DNA from: Sulfitobacter sediminilitoris
Lineage (GTDB): Bacteria; Pseudomonadota; Alphaproteobacteria; Rhodobacterales; Rhodobacteraceae
Assembly (NCBI RefSeq): GCF_010667575.1
Contig: NZ_JAABNT010000013.1
Location: forward strand, 52,921 to 116,920
DNA: 64,000 nucleotides
Direction of reading: 5' to 3'
Made by a program: the position numbers and the translations under genes. This document shows, piece by piece, positions 25,777 to 34,893 of the stretch. Position 1 is the first letter of the stretch, and each line of letters starts with the position of its first letter. Below the pieces are notes generated by a model. It had not been told where the DNA came from. It did no database searches and was given only the letters and a program-made list of their open reading frames with translations.

Positions 25777-27185
25777 GTGCGCCGGAATGCTGAAAAGGCT
25801 TGGCGGTCAATCGCCTCGATCTGTCGCATGATCTGGACCCAGGCGGCCAAGCCATCAGTGATAGAAGACAGGCGAAAGAATTCATTGGGAGCGTGAAAGT
25901 TTTCGTCCGACAGGGCAAAAGAAAACATCACCGTATCAAGGCCGAGAATTCGCGAGACGATCTCGGTCAGCGGCAGTGACGCGCCGATGCGCACTTTAAG
26001 CGGGGTCTGCCCTGTGGTCTGCTCCAATGCGGACACCGCCGCTTGCAACAACGGATGGTCTTCCGGCACGGCATACGCGCCACCTTGCCCCCGGTCACCA
26101 TAGACGTCCATGGATGCGTAGTCGGGCAACTGGGATTTTAGGTGCTGAATGACAGCCTGCTTCGCGGTTTCTGGGTCCTGTCCCGGCACCAGCCGCATGG
26201 TTAGCTTGGCAAAGGCTTCGTTTGGGATCACCGTCTTGGACCCCGCGCCGGTATAGCCGCCCCACATCCCGTTGACGTCAACCGTTGGGCGCATCCAAAG
26301 GCGTTCAAGCGTAGAATAGCCAGTCTCGCCGTGCGGCTTGGCGTCGATCACCTCAAAAGAGCTTTCCTCGTCATAAGGTATTTCAGCAATTTCGGCCCGT
26401 TCGGCGTTTGTCGGCTCTGCTACGCCCTCATAAAAAACCGGTGCCGCAATGTGGCCGGTGTCGTCGTGCAGACTTGAGATCAGGCCAGAGAGAACGTGGA
26501 GCGGGTTTGCGACGATGCCGCCATATCGGCCTGAATGAAGGTCCTGGCTGGCGGTCTGAACTCGGATCTCAAATCCTGCGTTGCCGCGCGATCCCACGTT
26601 CAGCGCGACCAGATCAGGCCGCCACCGTGCGCCATCCGCAGACAGAACCGCATCAGCGTCCAGCAGTTCACGATGTGTTTCGAGAATTCCGGGCAAAGAC
26701 GGCGACCCGGTCTCTTCCTCTCCTTCGATGAGCAGTTTCACGTTGATTGGCAGCTTGCCTTCGACCGCGACAAAGGCCGCAAGCGTCTCAAGCGCGATCA
26801 TCATGGGCCCCTTGTCATCCGAGATGCCGCGCCCAAAGAGACGACCGTCGCGCTCGACCGGCTCAAAAGGTGGTGTATCCCATTTCTCCAACGGGTCTGG
26901 CGGCTGCACATCATAGTGGGCGTAGACAAGCATCGTCGGCTTGCCCGGCGCATCCATGCGTTCGCCGTAAATGGCAGGTTGCCCAGTCCCGTCCGCCGGG
27001 GTCAGGCGTTGAAGCCGCTGAAATTCCATTGCATCAAGCCGCCCCTCAACGATCTGACGGGCGTCTTCCATGCCTTGTGACATGGCCGGGTCTGCTCCGA
27101 CAGATGGGCAGGCGACAAGTGTCTTGAGCGCCTCGATCAGCTGAGGTTGATGGTCAAGCGCATGCTTCAGAACGGGATCTGTCAT
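25773..27185 (-). CDS. M20-family dipeptidase/carnosinase-like peptidase
   Basis: A 470-residue M20 (CNDP/ArgE-like long form) peptidase. Metal sites appear as MLVYAHYDVQPPDP (His, Asp), GRGISDDKGPM (Asp), GEEETGSPSLP (Glu-Glu) and SADGARWRPD. The lid domain lies at about 200-330. These enzymes cut dipeptides or N-acyl-amino acids with small or beta-amino residues. The start at 27185 follows GAAGGAAA; a further upstream start would run into the SDR gene. It lies 10 bases after the SDR gene and overlaps the EamA gene start. It probably carries out the hydrolytic step on the imported compound in this operon. Confidence 0.85.
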   Translation of the reverse strand: MTDPVLKHALDHQPQLIEALKTLVACPSVGADPAMSQGMEDARQIVEGRLDAMEFQRLQRLTPADGTGQPAIYGERMDAPGKPTMLVYAHYDVQPPDPLEKWDTPPFEPVERDGRLFGRGISDDKGPMMIALETLAAFVAVEGKLPINVKLLIEGEEETGSPSLPGILETHRELLDADAVLSADGARWRPDLVALNVGSRGNAGFEIRVQTASQDLHSGRYGGIVANPLHVLSGLISSLHDDTGHIAAPVFYEGVAEPTNAERAEIAEIPYDEESSFEVIDAKPHGETGYSTLERLWMRPTVDVNGMWGGYTGAGSKTVIPNEAFAKLTMRLVPGQDPETAKQAVIQHLKSQLPDYASMDVYGDRGQGGAYAVPEDHPLLQAAVSALEQTTGQTPLKVRIGASLPLTEIVSRILGLDTVMFSFALSDENFHAPNEFFRLSSITDGLAAWVQIMRQIEAIDRQAFSAFRRT

Positions 27186-27195
27186 GGTGTTTCCT

Positions 27196-27939
27196 TCAGG
27201 TGACGCCGCCATCGACGCTCAGGATCTGGCCAGTGATCCAGCCTGCCTCATCAGATGTCAGAAATGCGGCCGCGGCGGCGATATCTTCGGGCGTACCGAG
27301 CCTGCGGGTGTGAATGCGGTTGATCAGATGTGCCTGCCCCTCTGGGCCGTAGGCCTCCCACTGGCGCTGGGTTGCGGGGTTGGACAGGACAAATCCAGGC
27401 GCGATGGAGTTCACAGTGATGCCGTGTTGGCCAAGTTCAAGACTGAGCTGCTTCGTCAATCCCACCAGCGCATGTTTGGCGGCCGTGTAGGCGTGAATGC
27501 CTGTCAGACTGGGCCGTAGCCCCGCCCCAGAGCTAATGGTGACGATCCGACCCCAGCCCGCCTTCTTCATCGCAGGGACGAGTGCTTGGGAGAGGTAAAG
27601 GGAGGCATCGACGTTCACAGCGAAAATGCTGTGCCAGGCGTCCGGATCAACTTCTTCCAGCGGAGTGCTAACCTGATTGCGGACACCGCCAGCGGCGTTC
27701 ACAAGGATATCCGGGGTGCCGTGATTGGAAGTCATCTGTGACATCATCTGTTTGACTGATCTGGGATCACCCAGATCGGCGCCCACGGCAGGAAGGCCAA
27801 GGTGCTTGGAGGCCTCTTCCAAAGGTGCGCCGGGCAGATCACTGACCACGACCCGAAGACCATCCTTGGCCAGTCGCGAAGCGATTGCCGCGCCGATGCC
27901 GCCAACGACGCCTGTCACAAGTGCCATGCGCCTGCTCAT
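27196..27939 (-). CDS. Short-chain dehydrogenase/reductase
   Basis: A 247-residue classical SDR. The cofactor motif is TGVVGGIGAAIA at the N-terminus, NAAGG near residue 84, catalytic serine in TISSGAG and the YTAAKHALVGLTK tyrosine/lysine pair. The C-terminal GWITGQILSVDGG is the standard ending of the FabG-like group. It uses NAD(P)H to interconvert an alcohol and ketone. The start overlaps the stop of the ketopantoate-reductase-like gene by four bases. The substrate is likely an intermediate of the operon's pathway; fatty acid synthesis is unlikely given the setting. Confidence 0.88.
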   Translation of the reverse strand: MSRRMALVTGVVGGIGAAIASRLAKDGLRVVVSDLPGAPLEEASKHLGLPAVGADLGDPRSVKQMMSQMTSNHGTPDILVNAAGGVRNQVSTPLEEVDPDAWHSIFAVNVDASLYLSQALVPAMKKAGWGRIVTISSGAGLRPSLTGIHAYTAAKHALVGLTKQLSLELGQHGITVNSIAPGFVLSNPATQRQWEAYGPEGQAHLINRIHTRRLGTPEDIAAAAAFLTSDEAGWITGQILSVDGGVT

Positions 27940-28955
27940 GTCAGGACCTTCGTCAGTTCATGGAACGTGTCCAAAGACATATCGCGGCGACCCTCTTCAA
28001 TGTCGTGGATCAACTCGACCAATCGGCGCAGGAGCGGGGTATCGATACCGTGGCTTGCCGCGATTTCAGCCACGGTGCCAACCTGTGGATCGACCTCTGT
28101 CTTGCGCTTGCGCACAGCAAGGTCGCGGTAAATGCCTGTGTGGGTCTTGGCTGTCTTGGAATTGAAATCAGCCAAATCGGCAAGGCTTTGCAGGGCTGCC
28201 GCGTCGCCCGCGCCGGGCATGAAAGCGGAGGGTTCGAACCCGTTGAAGGGTTTTGGATCAACGCCCTCGGCGACTGCCGTTTGCATGACCTCACGCGCCA
28301 GCCCCATCAGCGCGGGGCCGCGTGCGGGGTCGGCGAAGTTTGCCGTCATGCTGTCGGCGGTAAGCGCGGTGGCGAATAACATCGCACCGTAGCCAAGCTT
28401 GCCCCAGAGATAGGCCCAAATGTCGTCCGTCAGCACAGCCTCAGGTTCAAATATCTGCAGGAGCGCGTGCATCTTCTCGGTGCGCGGGCGGATCGTGCCA
28501 TCAATTTCGCCGACGACGACCGCGCCACGGTTGCCGAAAAGGATGCGTCCTGGCCCGGTCCAGTCTGCGCCATAGTTCACGAATGCACCCATTGTGCGAC
28601 CGGCACCCACGTGGCGTGCGATGGTACGTTCGTTCAGCCCGTTCTGCGCGGACAGCACGAATCCGTTCTCGGCCAGATGCGGCTTGAGTTGTGCAAGCGC
28701 GGGTTCAGTTGCCTGTGCTTTGACGGCCAGCACCACGCGACCGTAGGTGCCAGTGAGCTGATCGGGGGTCACGCAGGGCACCACTTGGGTGAATTGTTCC
28801 ACCGGACCTTCGATGGTGAGGCCGGTCGTGGCACAGGCCTTTGCGTGCTCGGGCACGATGTCGACCATTTGCACAGGCACGCCCGCGCGTGCCCAGTAGG
28901 CCCCGAGGATGCCACCAATGGCTCCCGCGCCCCAGATCAGAACAGGTTCAGCCAT
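27936..28955 (-). CDS. Ketopantoate reductase (ApbA/PanE) family protein
   Basis: A 339-residue 2-dehydropantoate 2-reductase-like protein. The N-terminal Rossmann motif is WGAGAIGGILGAYWARAG, followed by VVLAVKAQAT and the catalytic-domain segments LSAQNGLNE and DIWAYLWGKLGYGAM, the latter with the lysine-containing K-L motif of the family. The C-terminal KTEVDPQVGTVAEIAASHGIDTPLL is also diagnostic. Pantoate synthesis is not indicated because panB/panC are absent. Paralogues in catabolic operons reduce other 2-oxo acids. It overlaps the creatininase-like gene by eight bases and the SDR gene by four. Confidence 0.85.
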   Translation of the reverse strand: MAEPVLIWGAGAIGGILGAYWARAGVPVQMVDIVPEHAKACATTGLTIEGPVEQFTQVVPCVTPDQLTGTYGRVVLAVKAQATEPALAQLKPHLAENGFVLSAQNGLNERTIARHVGAGRTMGAFVNYGADWTGPGRILFGNRGAVVVGEIDGTIRPRTEKMHALLQIFEPEAVLTDDIWAYLWGKLGYGAMLFATALTADSMTANFADPARGPALMGLAREVMQTAVAEGVDPKPFNGFEPSAFMPGAGDAAALQSLADLADFNSKTAKTHTGIYRDLAVRKRKTEVDPQVGTVAEIAASHGIDTPLLRRLVELIHDIEEGRRDMSLDTFHELTKVLT

Positions 28956-29664
28956 CGCTCAGATCCGGCCAGGGGCCTTCAAGGGCTTCGCGGGTTTCCG
29001 CTACGCCGATGTCCCATATCGCCTGCATTTCGTCATCGGGGCGCTGCCACAGGCCACCAAAAGACCCGTCTCCCAGCACAGATCGCGCAATGTCAGGGGG
29101 GGAGGCTTTCATCAGGGCCATGTCCACCATCGGTTTCTCACCCTCTGGTGCCGGCGCATGGGCCAGACGCGTCCAGGGAAAGTTCTCCATCCAGTTGGCG
29201 TGCGAGCCGGTTTTGTCGATGCTTTGCGCCTTGGCCCATGTCCCGGGCGCGTTCCACCAATTGTGAAACTTGACCGAGATGTCACCGTATTCGGCCATCA
29301 ATTCCTGCGCCAGTGCGCCCACAGGATTATTGCCGCCGTGGCCGTTCACGATGAGGATCTGGCGAAACCCCGAGCGCCGTAAGGACGCCACCACGTCGCG
29401 CACGACGGCCATCAGGGTCTCGACCCGAAGACAGATGGTGCCGGGGTAGGCGTTGAAATAAGGGGCAAGCCCGTAAGGCATGACGGGGAAGACCGGGATG
29501 TTCAAAGGCTCTGCCGCATCTCTGCTGACCTTTTCAGCCAGAATCATATCGACGCAGAGCGACAGTTGCGCGTGCTGCTCGGTAGAGCCGATAGGCAGGA
29601 TGCAGCGCGGGTCGCGTGCGGCAGCGGCTTCGACGTCGCGCCAGTTCATGTTCGCCACGTTCAT
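28948..29664 (-). CDS. Creatininase-family amidohydrolase
   Basis: A 238-residue creatininase-fold protein. The first metal site is ILPIGSTEQHAQLSLCVDM, with Glu29, His31 and Asp39 corresponding to creatininase E-x-H and D ligands. The second is IVNGHGGNNPVG with His109. The family opens cyclic amides such as creatinine or deformylates related compounds. The normally conserved H-G-P-H-L-P stretch reads H-A-Q-L-S-L here, so the substrate pocket may differ. It is the second gene of the operon, overlapping the MarR stop by four bases, and it shares the locus with a creatinase-like M24 protein. Confidence 0.82.
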   Translation of the reverse strand: MNVANMNWRDVEAAAARDPRCILPIGSTEQHAQLSLCVDMILAEKVSRDAAEPLNIPVFPVMPYGLAPYFNAYPGTICLRVETLMAVVRDVVASLRRSGFRQILIVNGHGGNNPVGALAQELMAEYGDISVKFHNWWNAPGTWAKAQSIDKTGSHANWMENFPWTRLAHAPAPEGEKPMVDMALMKASPPDIARSVLGDGSFGGLWQRPDDEMQAIWDIGVAETREALEGPWPDLSDG

Positions 29665-30239
29665 TGCGGCAGTCCTTTCGTTGCTTGGATCGCGCCCGCT
29701 GTCGCATCGGTGGGCAGATCACCCGCCCAATCGCCTGCGGCCAGCACGACCTTTGACATCAACTCGAATAGCATCTGCCGCTCACCATCGGACAGCACCT
29801 TGAGCATCTTTTTCTCCTGCGCCTCGAACGCGGGGCGGGTTTCGTTAAAAAGCGCCCATCCCTTGTCTGACAAATGCAGCGCCTGCCTGCGTCCCCCGCC
29901 GGGGGCCTTGGACCGCGCTTCAATCAGGCCCATCAATTCCAATCGCTTGATTGCACGGCTGAGCGTGTTCTTTGGAAAACCCGAGGTGCGCGAGACATCG
30001 CGCGCACTGCCACCATCGGCCAGCGCCAGGGAATAGAGCACCACGTATTCGGGCCGCTTCAGCCCATACGTGTCCTGTATCCAGCTATAAAGTGGCGTGT
30101 TGTAGAGCAGGGCGAGATAGTTGATGCGGAAGGTGAACGGGCAGGGGTTCTCCCACAGTTTTGCGTTCAGCATGTCAGGGCTGGCCCCTGTTTCATCTTT
30201 GCCGAAATCTTGATCACAGGCGGTCTGCGGACCTGACAT
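29661..30239 (-). CDS. MarR-family regulator
   Basis: A 192-residue winged-helix regulator, slightly long for the family. The core reads GLKRPEYVVLYSLALADGG, ARDVSRTSGFPKNTLSRAIKRLELMGLI with the recognition helix, and the wing GGRRQALHLSDKGWAL. The start at 30239 (MSGPQTACDQDF) puts both palindromes of the promoter outside the gene; a start at 30311 would run through one. MarR proteins usually repress their own operon and a divergent one until a ligand binds. It leads the minus-strand operon and faces the ABC importer. Confidence 0.8.
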   Translation of the reverse strand: MSGPQTACDQDFGKDETGASPDMLNAKLWENPCPFTFRINYLALLYNTPLYSWIQDTYGLKRPEYVVLYSLALADGGSARDVSRTSGFPKNTLSRAIKRLELMGLIEARSKAPGGGRRQALHLSDKGWALFNETRPAFEAQEKKMLKVLSDGERQMLFELMSKVVLAAGDWAGDLPTDATAGAIQATKGLPQ

Positions 30240-30270
30240 ATACGAGTAATCCCAAGTTGAACCAGTGGTG

Positions 30271-30286
30271 AGTTCCAAAATGAACT
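30271..30286. promoter_or_regulatory. Candidate MarR operator, site 1
   Basis: AGTTCCAAAATGAACT has AGTTC/GAACT arms and shares the first nine bases with site 2, 53 bases away in the same divergent promoter. The position just upstream of the MarR start fits autorepression. Confidence 0.5.
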
Positions 30287-30323
30287 TGACGGATACTGTA
30301 TCTCCGCACATTCTGGAAAAGCA

Positions 30324-30339
30324 AGTTCCAAATGGAACG
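30324..30339. promoter_or_regulatory. Candidate MarR operator, site 2
   Basis: AGTTCCAAATGGAACG contains the perfect inverted arms GTTCCA and TGGAAC with a two-base spacer. It lies 63 bases before the start of the binding-protein gene, where it could block the ABC promoter. Confidence 0.6.
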
Positions 30340-30402
30340 CTATGATAAGAGTATCAACCGGACGGGGTTTGCTGCCTCCTCCAACAACGGGAAGGGAAAA
30401 TC

Positions 30403-31989
30403 ATGAAATACCAGAAATTCCTTGCACCTCTGGCGTTTGCAGTTGGCCTGACTGCGGCGGGGGCCGCATCGGCCCAGACGCTGACGATGGGTGTGCGCGG
30501 CGGACCAGAATCGATGGATCCGCATTTCTCTGCCTTGGGACCGCATGCCGAAGCGGCCAAGCATATCTTTGACACGCTGGTCTGGTCGGGCACGGACCTG
30601 CAGATCGAACCGGGTCTGGCGACAAGCTGGTCGCCGGTTGATGAAGACACCTGGGAATTCAAGCTGCGCGAGGGGGTGAAATTTCATGACGGATCCGACT
30701 TTGACGCCGAGGACGTGAAATTCTCGATCGAACGTATTCCCGTGGTCACGGGGCCGACCACAACGGCGATCTATGTCCGCCGGGTCGCAGGCGTTGATAT
30801 CATCGACCCCCATACCATTCACATTCATACCGACGGTCAGGCGGCGACCCTGCCAAATGACTTCATCCGCCTCTTCATTGTCTCATCCGAGGCTGCGGCG
30901 GATTATTCTACGCCGGAAACGGCGGCCGAAGGTTTCAACTCCGGCAAGGCCACGATCGGGACAGGTCCTTACAAGTACGTCAGTTGGGAGCCGAAAGGCG
31001 ATCTGGTGCTGGAAAAGAATCCGGACTACTGGCGCGGCGATGGCGCGTGGGAAACCGTGATCCGCAAGGAAATTCCCAACGACAGTTCCCGTCTTGCTGC
31101 GCTGAAAGCGGGTCAGGTGGACGTCATCAACTACGTCTCTTCGGTCGATTATCTTGCGCTTGAAAACGACCCGAACATAGATGCGATCAAGGGCGATTCC
31201 GTATACATTATGAACCTGCAGCTTGATCAGCGCGAAGACACGCCGCTGGTACGTGCCATTGACGGGTCCGATCTGGATGAAAACCCGTTCCGCGATCTGA
31301 AAGTGCGGCAGGCCATCGATCACGCCATCGACCGGGAAACCATGGTTGAAATCGTCCTTGAGGGGCTGGGCAAACCAGCAAATCAGATGATGCCGCCGGG
31401 CTTCTTCGGTTCGTCCGAAAAGATCCCTATGCCGGAATATAACCCCGCCAAGGCCAAGGAACTGCTGGCAGAGGCAGGCTATGCCGACGGATTTGAGGTG
31501 GACTTGTACTGCACTGCTGATCGTCTGCCCGGTGACGGGGCCATCTGTCAGGGTCTGGGCCAGATGCTGACGCAGGTGGGTATCAAGACCAACGTCAACG
31601 CCATCTCCAAAACCGTCTACTTCCCCGCGCAGGCGCGACTTGAATACTCGATGTTCATGAACGGCTGGGGCACACTGACCGGTGAGGCGTCTTATACCTT
31701 GGGCGGTCTGGCGCATTCGAACAATCCTGACGTCAAGCTGGGCGCCTATAACCGCATCGAATACAAGAACGATGACGTGGATATGCTGCTGCAGACCGGT
31801 GCGACGATGATGGACGAGGCGCAGCGCCGCGCGACCTATGAGGAAGCGATGGAAAAGGTGATGGCTGACAAGGCCTATATCTCGCTCGTCCAGCTTCAAA
31901 CGGTTTGGGGCGCCAAGGCGGGAACGGTCGATTTCATGCCGCGCTTTGACGAAGACACGCTTGCGTTCTTTATCAAGCCAGCGTCCTGA
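30403..31989 (+). CDS. ABC transporter periplasmic substrate-binding protein (family 5)
   Basis: A 528-residue extracellular solute-binding protein of the dipeptide/oligopeptide/opine class (SBP_bac_5). The signal peptide is MKYQKFLAPLAFAVGLTAAG with cleavage after ASA (about residue 25). Family landmarks are GGPESMDPHFSALGPHAEAAKHIFDTL, the W-x-F-K-L-R-E-G-V-K-F-H-D-G segment near residue 85, and GTGPYKYVSWEPKGDLVLEKNPDYW. The ligand class is peptides, opines or similar amide-containing solutes. It is first in a five-gene operon, preceded by GGGAAGGGAAA, and is divergent from the MarR operon, so the importer and the hydrolases are likely co-regulated. Confidence 0.92.
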   Translation: MKYQKFLAPLAFAVGLTAAGAASAQTLTMGVRGGPESMDPHFSALGPHAEAAKHIFDTLVWSGTDLQIEPGLATSWSPVDEDTWEFKLREGVKFHDGSDFDAEDVKFSIERIPVVTGPTTTAIYVRRVAGVDIIDPHTIHIHTDGQAATLPNDFIRLFIVSSEAAADYSTPETAAEGFNSGKATIGTGPYKYVSWEPKGDLVLEKNPDYWRGDGAWETVIRKEIPNDSSRLAALKAGQVDVINYVSSVDYLALENDPNIDAIKGDSVYIMNLQLDQREDTPLVRAIDGSDLDENPFRDLKVRQAIDHAIDRETMVEIVLEGLGKPANQMMPPGFFGSSEKIPMPEYNPAKAKELLAEAGYADGFEVDLYCTADRLPGDGAICQGLGQMLTQVGIKTNVNAISKTVYFPAQARLEYSMFMNGWGTLTGEASYTLGGLAHSNNPDVKLGAYNRIEYKNDDVDMLLQTGATMMDEAQRRATYEEAMEKVMADKAYISLVQLQTVWGAKAGTVDFMPRFDEDTLAFFIKPAS

Positions 31990-32006
31990 GTGACGCAATA
32001 GGATTT

Positions 32007-32040
32007 GGGCCGGGCGGCTGAGATGTCGTCCGGCCCTTGT
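32007..32040 (+). terminator. Hairpin after the binding-protein gene
   Basis: GGGCCGGGCG (32007-32016) pairs with CGTCCGGCCC (32027-32036) through ten positions including one G-T pair; TTGTTTT follows. This probable partial terminator would let the binding protein be made in excess over the permeases, as is common in ABC operons. Confidence 0.7.
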
Positions 32041-32060
32041 TTTGCCCGTAAGGAGAGCTG

Positions 32061-33035
32061 ATGCTCGGCTTTATCATTCAGCGTTTTCTGCAGGCCGTGG
32101 GCGTCATGGCCGTGATGTCAGTGATTGTCTTTTGTGGTGTCTATGCCATCGGCAATCCCATCGATATCGTGATCCCACCCGAAGCGACGCAGGAAATTCG
32201 TGCCGAGGCGATCCGCAGGCTGGGCCTCGACCGGCCTCTTTACGAGCAATACTTCATTTTCATGGGCAACCTGCTTCAGGGGGATCTGGGGCGGTCTTTT
32301 GTCTACAACATTCCGGTATTGGAACTGATCGGCGGGCGATTGCCTGCAACGTTGGAACTGGTGCTGATTTCGGTCATCACCGCCACGATTCTGGGCGTGA
32401 CACTGGGCGTCTACGCGGGATACCGGCCCGACAGTTGGCTCTCCAAGACAATCATGGCGGTGTCGGTGCTGGGGTTTTCAGTGCCGTCCTTCTGGGTGGG
32501 TCTGATCCTGATCCTGACTTTTGCCGTGAACCTTGGCTGGTTGCCTGCCGGGGGACGGGGCGAAACCTTGGATATCTGGGGTGTCGCATGGTCATTCCCG
32601 ACGTTGAATGGGCTCAGCCACATCGTGCTGCCCGCGATCAATCTGGCGCTGTTCAAGCTGGCGATGATGATCCGCCTGGCGCGCGCCGGTACGCGCGAGA
32701 TCATGCTGACCGATACCATCAAGTTTGCCCGCGCAGCAGGCCTGTCAGAGGGCACGATCCTGCGCCGGCATCTGCTCAAATTGATTTCCATTCCGATCAT
32801 CACCGTCTTCGGGCTTGAGCTGGGCTCGACCTTGGCCTTTGCTGTCGTGACTGAGACGATCTTTAGCTGGCCTGGCGTTGGCAAGCTGATCATTGACAGC
32901 ATCGGCGTGCTCGACCGACCGGTGATGGTGGCCTACCTGATCCTCGTGGCCTTCCTCTTTGTGACGATCAACTTTGTAATTGATCTGGTCTTTGCGCTGA
33001 TTGACCCGCGCGTGCGCAAGGGAGCCACCGCATGA
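32061..33035 (+). CDS. ABC transporter permease (DppB type)
   Basis: A 324-residue inner-membrane permease with six predicted helices. The N-terminus (MLGFIIQRFLQAVGVMAVMSVIVF) and the large periplasmic segment after helix 1 are typical of DppB/OppB proteins, including GLDRPLYEQYFIFMGNLLQGDLGRS. The EAA loop that contacts the ATPases is at ARAAGLSEGTILRRHLLKL. A GGAGAG ribosome-binding site precedes the ATG. The next permease gene overlaps by four bases. Together with the partner permease it forms the membrane channel of the importer. Confidence 0.92.
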   Translation: MLGFIIQRFLQAVGVMAVMSVIVFCGVYAIGNPIDIVIPPEATQEIRAEAIRRLGLDRPLYEQYFIFMGNLLQGDLGRSFVYNIPVLELIGGRLPATLELVLISVITATILGVTLGVYAGYRPDSWLSKTIMAVSVLGFSVPSFWVGLILILTFAVNLGWLPAGGRGETLDIWGVAWSFPTLNGLSHIVLPAINLALFKLAMMIRLARAGTREIMLTDTIKFARAAGLSEGTILRRHLLKLISIPIITVFGLELGSTLAFAVVTETIFSWPGVGKLIIDSIGVLDRPVMVAYLILVAFLFVTINFVIDLVFALIDPRVRKGATA

Positions 33036-33913
33036 GCCAGCCCAGCACACCGCTGCGCCGTTTCTGGGCGGAGTTCCGCGAGAACAGGGTCGCCGTCGTG
33101 GCGCTGATTATCGTGGTAGTGATGATCCTGTTGGCCATCTTTGCGCCGCTGGTATCACCGCAGAACCCCTATGATCTGGCGAACCTGTCTTTGATGGACA
33201 GCCGCCGCCCGCCTGGTTTCGTGGGGTCAGGCGGCTACACGCACCTGCTGGGCACTGATCCGCAGGGGCGCGATTTGCTGTCAGCGATTTTCTATGGTCT
33301 GCGGATTTCGATCCAGATCGGCCTTGCCGCCGGTTTCGTGTCGCTGACAATCGGGTCGGCGCTGGGCATCCTTGCGGCCTATATCGGCGGACGCGTTGAA
33401 GTGTTGATCATGCGATTGGTGGATTTGCAGTTGTCCTTTCCTGCGATCCTACTGGCGCTGGTCATCGTCGCACTGCTGGGGCAGGGCCAGGCGCAATTGA
33501 TCGGCGCGCTGGTGGCGGCGCAATACGCGTATTTCGCGCGCACAGCTTACGGCGCGGCCAAAGCGGAGCGCGGCAAAGACTATATTGAGGCCGCCGTCGC
33601 AACCCCGCTCAGCAGTCTCTTGGTGGTCCTGCGGCATCTGCTCCCAAACTGCACGCCGCCGCTGATCGTTGTGGCCACAGTGCAGATCGCCAACTCCATC
33701 TCGCTTGAGGCGACTCTCAGCTTCCTTGGCCTCGGCTTGCCGGTGACAGAGCCGTCGCTGGGCATGCTGATCTCGAACGGGTTCCCTTACATGATGAGCG
33801 GGCGCTACTGGATTTCCGTCTATCCGGGCGTGGCGCTGATCATCCTGATCGTGGCGATCAACATCGTCGGGGACCAGGTGCGCGACCAGTTCAATCCGAG
33901 GCTGCGCCGATGA
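33032..33913 (+). CDS. ABC transporter permease (DppC type)
   Basis: A 293-residue permease. The N-terminus has the OppC_N element (FWAEFRENRVAVVALIIVVVMILLAIFAPLVSP), then HLLGTDPQGRDLLSAIFYGLRIS, which is diagnostic of DppC/OppC. The EAA loop is YIEAAVATPLSSLLVVLRHLLPN. The ATG overlaps the upstream stop and the stop overlaps the next gene's start, each by four bases. It pairs with the DppB-type permease. Confidence 0.92.
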   Translation: MSQPSTPLRRFWAEFRENRVAVVALIIVVVMILLAIFAPLVSPQNPYDLANLSLMDSRRPPGFVGSGGYTHLLGTDPQGRDLLSAIFYGLRISIQIGLAAGFVSLTIGSALGILAAYIGGRVEVLIMRLVDLQLSFPAILLALVIVALLGQGQAQLIGALVAAQYAYFARTAYGAAKAERGKDYIEAAVATPLSSLLVVLRHLLPNCTPPLIVVATVQIANSISLEATLSFLGLGLPVTEPSLGMLISNGFPYMMSGRYWISVYPGVALIILIVAINIVGDQVRDQFNPRLRR

Positions 33914-34893
33914 CCGATCCTGTTCTCAGCGTTCAGAATTTGCGCACCCATTTCTTTACCCGTGCAGGAGTGGTCAAGGCGGTCGATGACGTGTCATTCG
34001 ATCTGGCCCCCGGAGAGATCATGGGGCTGGTCGGCGAAAGCGGTTCGGGCAAGACCGTCACCGGCTTTTCGCTACTGGGTCTGGTGGATGAACCGGGCCG
34101 TATCGTCGAAGGGTCGATCAGATTGCAGGGTACCGAGCTTACCACGCTTTCCGATGCGGAACTGCGCAAGCGGCGTGGCCGGGAAATTTCGATGATCTTT
34201 CAGGATCCTATCGCAACGCTGAACCCGATGCTGACCATTGGCCAGCAGATGCGGCTGGCCATCGACGCGCATGAGCGGCTCAGCAAGCGTGCGGCAGAGG
34301 CGCGTTCAGCGCAACTGCTGGAACAGGTCGGCATACCTTCGGCATCGGCACGGCTGCGCGCCTATCCGCATGAGTTTTCGGGCGGTATGCGCCAACGTGT
34401 CGCCATCGCTATTGCCCTGTTACACCGTCCTGCGGTGATCGTGGCAGATGAACCGACAACGGCGCTGGATGTCTCCATTCAGGCGCAAATCCTTTTCCAG
34501 ATGCGCGACCTTGCGGCCGAGACCGGCACCGCCCTGATCTGGATCAGCCATGACCTCGCCGTGGTTTCAAGCCTCGCGAGCAAGTTGGCGGTCATGTATG
34601 CAGGCCGGATCGTGGAGCAGGGGCCAACGGCAACGCTGCTGCGCGATCCGCGACATCCCTACACGGCTGGCCTGATTGCCTCGCTTCCAGCTATGACTGC
34701 GCCGGGCACGCCACTCACGCAAATTCCTGGCACCACGCCGTCGCTGCTGTCCCTGCCGCCGGGCTGTCCCTTTGCCCCGCGCTGCGAGTTTGCGACAAAA
34801 GCCTGCATGGCGGAACCAGAGATGCAGACAGCGGGTGGTCGCGGCTGGCGCTGTTTCCACCCGGTTGGTCACACGGCAGAGGCCCTCACATGA
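33910..34893 (+). CDS. ABC transporter ATP-binding protein (DppD type)
   Basis: A 327-residue ATPase subunit. Walker A is GESGSGKTV near residue 42, the Q-loop is [11 protein letters not shown], the signature is [12 protein letters not shown], Walker B is [12 protein letters not shown] and the H-loop is WISHDLAVV. The C-terminal oligopeptide/dipeptide extension carries the cysteine cluster [18 protein letters not shown], which in the family binds a small cofactor or iron-sulphur cluster. It energises import together with the second ATPase. Confidence 0.93.
   Translation: MTDPVLSVQNLRTHFFTRAGVVKAVDDVSFDLAPGEIMGLVGESGSGKTVTGFSLLGLVDEPGRIVEGSIRLQGTELTTLSDAELRKRRGREISMIFQDPIATLNPMLTIGQQMRLAIDAHERLSKRAAEARSAQLLEQVGIPSASARLRAYPHEFSGGMRQRVAIAIALLHRPAVIVADEPTTALDVSIQAQILFQMRDLAAETGTALIWISHDLAVVSSLASKLAVMYAGRIVEQGPTATLLRDPRHPYTAGLIASLPAMTAPGTPLTQIPGTTPSLLSLPPGCPFAPRCEFATKACMAEPEMQTAGGRGWRCFHPVGHTAEALT

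Noticed and set aside
30883..31998. A 371-codon minus-strand frame
   Set aside because: It is fully antisense to the well-supported ABC binding-protein gene and has no recognisable domain.
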